DNA of 64,000 nt. Source: Scolanthus callimorphus. Taxonomy: Eukaryota; Cnidaria; Anthozoa; Actiniaria; Edwardsiidae. The stretch covers positions 18,747,854 to 18,811,853 of the forward strand of contig CM066913.1 of the NCBI GenBank assembly GCA_033964015.1, written 5' to 3'. Shown here one piece after another: positions 48,446 through 59,700 of the stretch; position 1 is the first letter of the stretch, and every line of letters begins with the position of its first letter. The notes under the pieces were generated by a model, which was not told the DNA's origin, ran no database searches, and was given only the letters and a program-made list of their open reading frames with translations. A program made the translations under genes and the position numbers.

Positions 48446-48720
48446 ATGACGAGATGAAATTTATTCAGGTCCATCAGGGTCCAACTCCCTGGGTTCCATT
48501 AACCTATTACAAACAGGGAGATATGAAAGAACTCCCCCAAAGGATCCATACCGAACATGGGGTTAGTTTTTATTATGTATATCATATATATTATTCAGGT
48601 CCAAAATTAACCACACAATTAATCACAAATGGGAGCTGTGAGAAAACTCCCCACAAATCCCTGGACAAATTACCAAGGATATAATCAGAATCCATACCGA
48701 AAATGGGGTATTTGTTTATT
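48446..48720. repeat. Two-copy tandem duplication of about 130 bp
   Basis: TTATTCAGGTCCA, then AACTCCCC and ATCCATACCGAACATGGGGT, appears at about 48461-48565. It recurs with AATCCATACCGAAAATGGGG ending near 48710. Confidence 0.7.
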
Positions 48721-49872
48721 TTTTAGAACTGCTGAACACATTTTCTGGTGCAACTTTTATCTATAGCTCATAACAATTGCACAAACCAGGTATTAAGAAA
48801 ACGTCTTCTTTTTGATGATTAAAGTAACACTTCCTAACTAAGTTCAGGCCTCGATATCTAAAAGTAATCAACTTCTTTTAATCATAGATACTACAAACAT
48901 GCAATTACAAAAGCTTGACTGCCTTGAGATTTGAAAATGGTATTGCAATGGACATTCGCTATAATGCGAGGTTTTTCCCCTCTAAATCGAAATGCGAAGG
49001 CCGCATGCTGAGTCATAAGCAAGAGAGGGCTTTCTGACAAAACCCCTCGTGCCCAGACAAGTTGTCGGCATCATATTTGTGAATCACGCACTAACCCAAA
49101 GTGCAAACAACCCTAGACAATACGGTAACACTGGGTCAGTGATACGAATTCCACAGCGTACTGTAAATTAACTACGTCATGCGCGCATGGCAAACTCAGA
49201 TGACGCGCATGATGATACAATAGATAACGTGGGAAAAAATGATGACGCCGGCTACGTCCAGCAAATATGACGGCCATGACTCGAGGCGTCAATGAGATGA
49301 CGGAAAGCAGCCATTCTTTTGAAAGCCTCCTAAGGAATTTTTTTTAAGAATTTGTTAAATCACAAAAACAAATGTTTTTAAAATCATCTCAATGTCAAGA
49401 CTAGTGCCAAACATGCATTTGTCATTTTGAGTTAGTTGTCGTTGCCGTTAGAATATAAAATCCTTGGAGAAAACAACCGCACTAACTTGGTTGGGCCACT
49501 GTTGTTGCTATATTAGTCGTTGCTTGCCCGACAAAACGCAGAGAAGTATGCGGAAAAGGTAAAGATCTTCCATTGTACAATTACTAACAGAAGAAGCAGA
49601 AGGAAAAGCCATTTATAAACTAACAGAAACGTTTCAGTGCCTTGAATCTGCTGTTGTTATCTCTTGCCCTTAGAAACCGTAAAGAATATAAATCCATTGA
49701 CAACTGAAAATACAATTGGAAACTCAGAACCGAGAGCTATATTATCCAGATGCGTTAGGCATTTGTTTAGTCGAAATGCTTCAGGTTCAAGTGAAGAAGT
49801 TTCACATAACGTGAACGCTCATCACTGTTCACTGCTACAATCAAATGCGAACATTCCTGGCGCTCTTGGCCT
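48721..49872. other. Intergenic, nothing firm
   Basis: Several TGACG/CGTCA half-sites cluster at 49175-49310 (for example TACGTCATGCGCGCATG, ATGACGCGCATGATG). No gene recognised. Confidence 0.35.
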
Positions 49873-49935
49873 TCTTGCCCTTCCCTGCCTCCTTCAAGTT
49901 GAAAGAGCGAAGGAGGTGGGAAGAGAAGGCAAGTG
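49873..49935. repeat. GC-rich hairpin
   Basis: CTTGCCCTTCCCTGCCTCC pairs with GGAGGTGGGAAGAGAAGGCAAG across a loop of about 15 bases. Confidence 0.55.
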
Positions 49936-50009
49936 CTCCAACGTTTTGTATCTGACTATAGTACAGACAGTCTGTTCTTTCTCTTGACCTACTTCTCAAC
50001 ATTCTTTCA

Positions 50010-50264
50010 TAGAGCGGTTTTCAAATGACTGTCGAGAAAACAATTGCAATTGAGGTAATTACTAGCCAATCAGAATCGAGAGTAATCACGACTTGCTCCT
50101 TAATGGCTTTTTTCTTAGCATTGCATGCCGAACCAATTACTAAGTAATTACACAATTGTATTTACTACAGAATTTGATTGGCTGAGAAAAACGAGTAGCC
50201 AATAAGAACGCAAAGCAATCGCAATTACATAACAAGTCTTGACAGTCATGTGAAATCCGCTCTA
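50010..50264. mobile_element. Palindromic MITE upstream of the GABA-B-type gene
   Basis: TAGAGCGGTTTTCAAATGAC at the left and GTCATGTGAAATCCGCTCTA at the right are inverted repeats, with inner CAATTGCAATT and AGCCAATCAGAAT / ATTGGCTGA words. It ends about 450 bp before the ATG of the receptor gene. Confidence 0.85.
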
Positions 50265-50712
50265 TTGCAGTTGTTATACAGTTTGGCTCCCGTCACACTG
50301 GCATTATGAATTTTACCTAGAGGCACGGTAACGAACTCTGTGTTGTGAATGGTTCCTAGAGCGTGGAGCGTGCGCGCGCGGGCCGGATTATCCTATCCGT
50401 GACCGTCGAAACAAGAAATGAGAGTTGGAAAAATAAAGAAGTTGTCTATCGGCTCTATAGGTGTAGATCCGTTTATAGGGAAATTACAGCCCTTGGTCAC
50501 AGTGTTTCTCTATACGTTCCTCCCAGCCTGTAAATAACATACATATATCAACTACTAAATACCTTATTTTGATGCCAAATTTCACTCGCCTTTGCTGTTT
50601 TTTAACCCTTTGGAAAAAAAAAAAGAAACTAGATTTATGAGTCATATCATGGAATACGTAACATTCACTTGTAAATAATTGTTTCATTTCAGCTGAGTAG
50701 ACTAAAGCGGAG

Positions 50713-53700
50713 ATGACGTCACTAGTTTGTAGACTTCTGCTATGCACGGCCCTCCTGCTCGAGGTTGCCACGGCAACTAGTGCCACAGGGATCCCGCTAT
50801 ACATTGGAGGGTTGTTTGACATGACACTTCAGGCAAGTTGGGGGGCGATACCAGCGGCCCAGATGGCGTTAGACGAGATCAATAACAACGCAAATATCTT
50901 AACTAACTACACTCTAAAACTACGGGTGGATTCTACAGAGGTAAGTTATTAGCAGAGCGGATTCCAGATGACACAGGGAATTTCTGCAGAAACCCATCCA
51001 TGGGAAAAGTTGGATTTCCCATGGTAGAAGAATGTATTTGTGTTCGGATTTCCCAAGGCTATCCATGTGAATTCCGAACACTTCCCATGCATGTACGTTG
51101 GGACATTCAGCTTTTCCCATGGATGCAGGAATTCCTTGTGTGAGTGTAGAAAACTAAGCACAGAGTAAATACACTTTAGCCAAATAAGAAAAGAAACCCA
51201 TTCAACCACGAATCAATCAGGAGGAAAAACATTAATTACGACTTGCGTTTGTCGTGACCCAGGAAAACACTGACAACATTTGAAAGCTAAATAAACATAT
51301 ATGCCCCTCCCTCTTTCCCTGAATCAGTGTTGTTCAAAGCTAATTGCATGACCTGCTTGTATTGCCTTCTAGGGCGGACTTGGGCTTGGACAGTCTGTCT
51401 TCCACACCTATCTGAGCACGCCTCCTCATAAAGTCATGCTACTGGGCCCAGTAGAGAACACACAAGCACGAGCTATCGCTTCCTACGCTGCACTGCCAGA
51501 AAATAGTATACTACAGGTACTACCACTCAGTCACTAAATTTTGTCATCTTAGAACGTATATATTCCTTATGTTTGTTTTTAATTTAAACATATTTTCTTG
51601 AGTTTGCCCCAAGAGCACTTCTGGCTCATCTAGGGGGCTTACTCGTAGATACTTTTTGGTCAGTCATACGCACCCTGTACAGTCGCAATTTGTAATACCT
51701 GTCGCAATTTGTAATAAAGTTGTCGCAATTTGTAATACCTGTCGCAATTTGTAATAAAGTCGTCGCAATTTGTAATAAAAAAGCTATCGCAATTTGTAAT
51801 ACACCTCCGTCGCAATTTGTAATAAACAAAGCTGCCGCAATTTGTAATAAACCCTCCGTCGCAATTTGTAATAAACAACTATCAAGAATTACAATTGGTG
51901 CCACAGCCCTCGTTTAAAAGAAAGCATGACAGGCAACAGTTTCATAATATTCGGCAAACATTCTGACCAGATATACTACGCATTCCAAAACTGTGAGATA
52001 TCAGGGAAGCGGTGATACTTTGTATAGAATTTACTCGGAGTCACGTTGGAAAAATACGATGCTGGGCTCCGAAACCCAGTGGTTCTCAGCGGCGTAGCTG
52101 TTCCGAGAGAAGAGCTAGTATATGGAGAATCGAAATGGAGAAGTTGCCATTCCAGCATTACGCGGCACTTCTTTTCCATTTTGCACGAATGAAACCTTGC
52201 AGAAATACCAAAATCATTTTAGAATGGCAGTAGCCATATCTAGTTGAATTACTTTGCTATTTCATTTGTAGCTCAAACGTGGGCGATTTGATAGTTGCTT
52301 ATTACAAATTGCGACGGAGGGGTATTACAAATTGCGACAGCTTTGTTTATTACAAATTGCGACGGAGGTGTATTACAAATTGCGACAGCTTTTTTATTAC
52401 AAATTGCGATAACTTTATTACAAATTGCGACAGGTATTACAAATTACGACAACTTTATTACAAATTGCGACAGGTATTACAAATTGCGACAATTATTTCA
52501 AATTGCGACTGTACACACCACCTACCGGCAAAAAATTGAGGTGAGCAGGGCATATCTTTGGGCAGCACAAAGAGGGTAATACAAAAGGAAATGTTTGATT
52601 GATTCAGAATCAAACCCTCAAGCACAAGCCGGAGAAACTGCGGTGTTTGGTTTTTCTTCGTATTGGGCAATTCCAGAAAATATATGCACCCGGGGGCGGG
52701 TGGCATTGGAAATTCTGAATGGGAGGGGGGTTTTCAAGCTCGGAATTCTGCCTGCATGAGAGGGTTTCGAAGCTGGAAGGTAGTTCAATCCCTCAGGAAT
52801 TCTTCATGCATGGGGTGGGGGGTAAGCATTTTGGAAATTCTGGATGCATGGGGGTGGGGGTGGGGTAAAAAATTAGTGCCGCCCGCCCCGGGGTACATAT
52901 ATTTTCTGGAATTGCCTATTTTGATTAGTCTCCCTCGCAGGCCGTTCTTTGTGTCGGTCACGCAACGCTTCCCTCCCCACGTTCACATTTTGATTGGCTG
53001 ACAACCTAAAACATAAACATAAGTCTGATTTCATTTCGACAATCATCTGAAATGCTCTATTTGGATATTTCTATCTCTAATTCGAATGTAACACAAAAAG
53101 AAGAGGTTGATAGAGCTCTATAAGGTGGAGAGTGTTCGAAGACTGAGTATCTGGTTGCAACTTTTATGTCACGACATTTTGATTAAAATGTTTTTTTTTC
53201 AGTTCACTTATGGTACCACGGATCTGGAGTTCGCGGAAGACAGGAACGTGTACACCTATTTCTTTCGGACAAACCTCAAGCCATGGAATACATCGAGCCT
53301 ATTATAGGAATGCTAAAGCTCTACAAGTGGGACGAAATTGGGATCATATATGGAGATTCACTTCTTCACTATAAGGTAACAAGTGTGCTGGTCATGTAGT
53401 TATAGCACAACCTTGGTTTACACCACTGATTCACTATAATGTAACAAGTGTGCTGGCTATGTAGTTATAGCACAACCTTGGTGTACATCCCTGATTAACT
53501 ATAAGGTAACAAGTGTGCTAACTATGTAGTTATAGAACAACCTTGGTGTACACCCCTGATTCACTAGCTTGCGACAGCCAATACCATTTAGCGCTCACCA
53601 AGAGACTCCACGCGTTCATGCCAAACATCCCACACTGATTATGTATTTTGACCAAGATCTGGTCCAAAGAATTACGCAGCCAGTTTGACAAGATGATATT

Positions 53701-56700
53701 TAATTTTTATGGCACACAAAGTATTTCATAGTGAGGAATTCGAATAAGATGAAAAAAATGCAAACAAGTTTAACTGGTCACGTTTTTGCTGCCCTATTTT
53801 GTCCAGAATAAGTCGACAGCACTTGTACTGTTTCAGTAGACTAGTCTTATAGATAATCTGTACGCATCCTCATTTCATAGGTTGCACAGAAACTCAAGTC
53901 ACGGGTGCAAGCCAATGGGATCAAAGTATTAACCGACGTCAAACTGCAGGCGAGCGACCCTAGTAGGCCTATCAGGACTATGCTAGTAAGTAACATACAC
54001 CACAAATAACCGTAGCTTAATGTTCTCTGTTATCTTACATGGACGACATCCAAGGGAGTACGCGGCGCGGGGGACAGACGCAGAATGAAGCCATCAGCTG
54101 CGTGTGACTTACCATGGGTGCGAGCCAGCCAGATTTCGAGATGGTTTTATTTCGCGATATTTTTGACGAAGTGACCCTCCTGAATCTCAATCAGATATCT
54201 CCTTTCCGAACATTAACCGTAAAAACTATAGAAATGTCCGAGCTCCCACCCAGGTGCGGATCCAGAATCATTTACACCTGTTAACATAAACAGGTCAAAT
54301 TTTTTGTATGTTTTTAAATTATTATTCTTTTCATCTTTACTAAAAAACGTACTCTCGTATTTCGAAATTCCACGCGAAAAAGCTACCCCCCAAAAAATCC
54401 TTGCAGTTTCAGCAAAAGAATAACGTTTATTTTGTTTACATCTCGATTTACATGAGAAGACTGTAAAGAATACCGGATTGCCGATTACAACCCCTCAACA
54501 AGTACGACGGTCATTGGAACCTCTACTATGTTCGGACTGACGGATTTTGGGATAGTATCAAGAGCGAATCGTTATATATAGGACTAACCTTGTATTATTA
54601 TTTTCATGCAGGAAAAAGATGTACATGTTATCATAGGTTATTTCTATCCCGGCAGCTCTGCAAAAGAGATGATGTGTCAGGTGAGTGGCGCATTGACTTA
54701 GGCACTGCCTAAAAGCGGAACTCGCAAATGAACATTGGTTTAACCCCCTCATCCCAGCGGAGTTAGTTCCCGCGGGACTTAGGCGGGATGAATGATGAAA
54801 GAGGCTCAGTCAGCCTCGTTATTGTTTACATTCGAGTTTAGAAGACGATGTCAGTACTAAAATCTCGATTGAAATCAAATTTAATAAAGCAAATTTACTG
54901 CGATTTTCATAATTCTGCGAACTCTCGCTAACGATTTCCAACCGTCAAACCGCCTTCTGGCTTCCGTCAATCAAATTTCCGAGTCTTTATTGTCGTTACT
55001 CTTAGTGCTTTTTGATTGGCCAGCACGTAACCGTTGCTCGGGTGACAGGAAGCCATGTTAGCACTGCTTAGGCGCTGGCCAATCAAAAAGCACAAATATT
55101 AACGACGAAAAGACTCGGGAGTTTGATTGACGGAAGCCACAAGGCGGTTTTACGGTTGGAAATCGATAGCGAGAGTTCGCAGAATTATGAAAATCGCAGT
55201 AATAAAAAAATAAACAAAATTTAATACTTGATTTACAGAATTCAATCGAGGATACTACACTATAATCTAAATAACCCGATGGAAATGGATGCTTTCTCTG
55301 ACTTGGTATTTTGCTAGGCTGACAAAATGTCGGCTTACTGAGGCTGTGTTTTAGCCAATCACATAACGAGCTTCAATCCGGCTAGCCTGTCTCACTTTTA
55401 AATCAAAATTGACAACACTGCCAATCATGAGTGATGAGATATTTAATCTAGTGTCCGAAGCGTCCCACAGAAAAATATTCCAGGATTCCCAAAGAGTCAA
55501 TCACCCTATTCCGATCGCGACACACTTTACTGTATATATCACTTTAGATAACTAAACATTACGTTGTAAAAGACCACAAGTCATAGTAGTGCCGGCTGAC
55601 TCTTCAGGAATCCTGGAATATTTTCTGTGGGACGCTTCGGACACTAGATTAAATATCATCACTCATGATTGGCAGCTCCAAAAAGGCTCCAATGTTGGCT
55701 CTGTTAATTTACAATAAACGATTCGTCTCTCAAATTTGATTCCCTCAGGCGTACAGGAATAAAATGAACGGCCCTCACTATGTGTGGATTCTAATGAGCA
55801 GCAATTCATATTGGTGGAAGCCGTCGAATAATGATGCCGGAGGGTGTATACTGGAAGAGATGGCCTGCCAGATGCAGAACACTTTCTTCCTGAGGACTAC
55901 TGGGCAAACTGACGATGGGACGTACTATCCAAATGCGGGAAAGGTCAGCTCTTTGATTATCCATACAATTAATTGCAATGTAGCTGTACGTGAAATGTTC
56001 CTGTAATTGACGGAATTTTTCCTGCCAATTTCGGCGCGCGCGCGGCGACACAGAAAACTCACAACAAATATCTCTCTTTTCTGAGAAAATTTGAGGAATC
56101 AAAAGGTTCATCCAGTATTGAATTAAGCACTAGAGCACAACTTTCTATGACTTTATCGGCGCAATAGAGCACGCGTGATGTTGGGAGAGACACGAGAACG
56201 TTATTTTAAAACGTTTCGAGTGTCTCTCCCAACATCACAAGACGTGCTCTATTTGCCGATAAAGTCATAGAAAGTTGTGCTATAATGCTTTTATGATATA
56301 GCGGGGGAGAACCATTTGAGGAATTCAAAAGGTTCAGCCAGTATTGAGTTAAGCATTAGAGCACAACTTTCTATGACGACTTTATCGGCGCAAAAGAGCA
56401 CGCGTGATGTTGGGAGAGACACGAGAACGTTATTTTAAAATGTTTCTAGTGTCTCTCCCAACATCACAAGTGCTCTATTTGCCGATAAAGTCATAGAAAG
56501 TTGTGCTATAATGCTTTTATGATATAGCGGGGGAGAACTATTACTTTATCGGTGAAATAAAGCATAGATTTGGAGCAATCAGAGCGCGCGTGACTTAAAG
56601 TGATATTTAAAAGTATGTAAGGTTGTTTTTGAAACTTGAGGGCATGTTTCAAATTTAACAGCAGTAAACGTAACCAATGCTCTCATCCGATGATGGAAAG

Positions 56701-59700
56701 CACTGACCTGGTCGGGGTAGAGGCACATTTTCTTTTTGTAATTCTGATCGTGGTCGAAATTGTTAGCTTATATTGTAGGTTGAGCTTTGTTCTACTGTGT
56801 TTCACATCTTTCGGATGATCGAGGTCCCGTCTCGCCTTTATTACCCTACCTAGTTCCAGGGGGGACGTCAAAGAGCCCGCGTCCACTCCTTTGTTATTGT
56901 TTTCGTTCGATATTAGAAGATGAATTACGTGTAGAAATATCTAAATTAACATCTAAAAGCAAAGTTTCATATTTGATTTACCAAATTCAATCGAGAACTT
57001 TGCTCTATATTCTCTAGATCAGCCGATGGAAATAGATGCTTTTTCCGACTTGGTAATGTTACTATGCTGTCAAAATTCTTGATCAAAATGGCGGCTGATA
57101 CAGGCTCCTCTAGCAGTGACCACCCTCAGTGGCTATGCTTATGACCGCGTAATTCAGCTTCGGAGCTTCGGCCTCCAACATTCATTTTATTTTTACTAAA
57201 ATCTCATGTTATATCTCTTGGTTTTAGAATACAAGTACAATCCTAAATGACTACTACTCGCGTGTTGATAACGGCAACAACACCATCAACCGAACCTCAA
57301 ACGCTCTCGACGTGTACGACGCCGTATGGGCCATTGCGCATGTGCTGAATAACTCGCGGGCGCAGCTTGAGAGCTGGGGAAAACCGCTGGAAAACCTGAC
57401 CTACGGCGACCAACAAGTTGCGAGTCTCTTTCTGAGCGAGACCCTGAAACTGAACTTTCTATCGCCTAATCACGTATGTATTAGGAAGAAAAAGTGTTGA
57501 GTGCAATCAAATTATTTTCTCGAACATGTGTTCTGTTTCTGGGAATTCTGCGCTGCCAATCTGTACTTAGGGGCGAGAAGACGCCATTGCAAATTACTAC
57601 AATCAAAGCATCCTTTAGGCCCTGTCCACACTAACGCGTTTTCAAAAGTATTCGTTTTCAAACTTATACGGATTCGCAGCGTGTTAGTGTGGACAGGAGA
57701 TTTAGCTCCAAACAAGCGATCAGTTTTTATTTGATGTTGGCGTGTCTCCAATTAATGGTACAGTTGACGTTATCGTTTTCATTTTTATCCGGATTCCACC
57801 GTCCACACTAAAACGATATGTGTACGGATTCGTTTTTATTCACTTTCGAGAGCGTTTTCAAACTTATACGGATTCGATGAAAACGATCAGCGTGTTAGTG
57901 TGGACGGAAGGCCTAAAACGTATCAAAAAGTATACGGATTCAAACGAAAACGCGTTAGTGTGGACGGGGACTTAGGCTCGGGACAAAGATTTGATTCAAA
58001 TTCATTCAAGATTTGTTGAACGCGCAATGTTGAATGAAGTTGAATGGGGATGCCAAACCCAGGAGTGATACAGCTTCGCGGAAGATCTTGTGTGATTGGA
58101 TAGGCAGGACAAAGCATCCCATTGTTTCTTCGGTCTATTGTATGACCCTCTATTTCTTTGCACTGAGGGTATCAATCCAGTTCATAGTTCCGACCTGTCA
58201 TTCAAAGCCAGTCACTGTTGTTATGTCCCACACACAAACCACGTTTCTCCTAAAAAACAAGTCCAAAAATATTCCGATCTCGCTAAGGTTTACCAGATAT
58301 CTTTATCTTCGGCTCATCTAAGTTACACTGTCATAAAAAAAAAAGGGCTGCAAATCGGACTGATTTCAGAAGTCAAGTGACATTTTGTTTGTGGAACACG
58401 ATCAGTCCCAGTGGGAGAAACTCTCTAACTCTGATTGGTTTCCCCAGATAGCGTGAAATGGTTTCATTGTTTGATCGGATCTATGACTAGGCTTAGATCT
58501 TACGAGAGTTGTATTGACTCGCCAAACCAGTACAACGCTGTTGAACTTCGACGTGATTGGTGCAGTTGACTACGTTCAACAAAGTTTTATTGGTTTAGCA
58601 CCCCACGACCCCACGATGGGTGATTCAACACATGATGAGTGACGTTTTAAATCAGATGTTAAACTGATTTGGCCAGAGCTTTAGGCCACATCCATAACTT
58701 TGTGTGTACGTGTTTCTATAACCTGCTTTTTTACGCGCCCGATGCCAAAACAAACTATAGATTTTAGAGCTGCTACGAAAAAAACAACAGATTTTAGACT
58801 TTGGATTATCGCGATATAACGAAGTTCCCGTTTCTATTAGCAATTTCAGTGAGTATTTAAAAAAATCCCTTCGATCAACCAGTAATGATGAACAAAGCGC
58901 ATCATGTTTGTTTCCACAGGAAAAAGTGAGGTTTTGCTCAAATGGAAACAGAAGAATGGACATCTATTTCAGAGAAATAGTAATACAAAGTAAGGAAAAT
59001 TAAATTGCCTCCACCTACCACTATGACCAGAGAATCGCCACAAGTTGAATACATTACTCGCAAATAAAATTCGGACACTATTCGGACGTTTATTTTTTAC
59101 GCTGGAGGGAGGCAGCGTGGCCGATTGGTTAGCGTGTCGGACTTGCAATCCGGTGATCCGAGTTCGAGTCCCACTCGCTGACCATTAACAGGATTTCTTC
59201 CTCGGTGCTGTAAACATTGCATTGTCGGGATCGACTTCTCGGACACGCTTGTAGATAGCCAACTGGTTTGCCTCTCTGCCAGTTGGGATTCTAGATATTT
59301 GGTTTCAATTTGAGTGTCTGTGAAATACCTGGCTAGCTAAGTGCACTATCCACTATGAACATCAATTTACATTACATTACATTTACGCTAAATGTTCGGA
59401 CCATATTTCGAGCAAATTCGGATTAAACATGTCGAATACAGCTTGAAGTGAATGAACTGTAGTAAAATGTTTATGAAAATGATAATTGAATGGACCCAAT
59501 CGGCTAACAGTGTTTACATCTTGTTGTCACCTAATGCAGATCATGTGATGATTCCTTTGGGTGGTTACCATTGTCAAATGGTGTATGTGCAGAACTAACA
59601 AAAGTATCCACCCAAAGAAACCATCACATGATCTGAGTTGGGTGGCAACAAGATGTAAACACCGTTAGCCGCTTTGGTCCCTGTGACCACTTTCTTTTCA

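Noticed and set aside
48454..48684. 76-codon frame
   Set aside because: It spans two halves of a tandem duplication and resembles no known family.
51673..52515. CRISPR-like array (short repeat with short spacers)
   Set aside because: The repeat is only 16 bp, spacers are 0-10 bp and are themselves repeated, and the arrays are mirrored in a receptor intron of an animal genome.
59111..59183. Functional tRNA-Ala(TGC) gene
   Set aside because: The T arm pairs poorly, one acceptor pair is mismatched, and the sequence continues into a SINE body with a TTACA tail.
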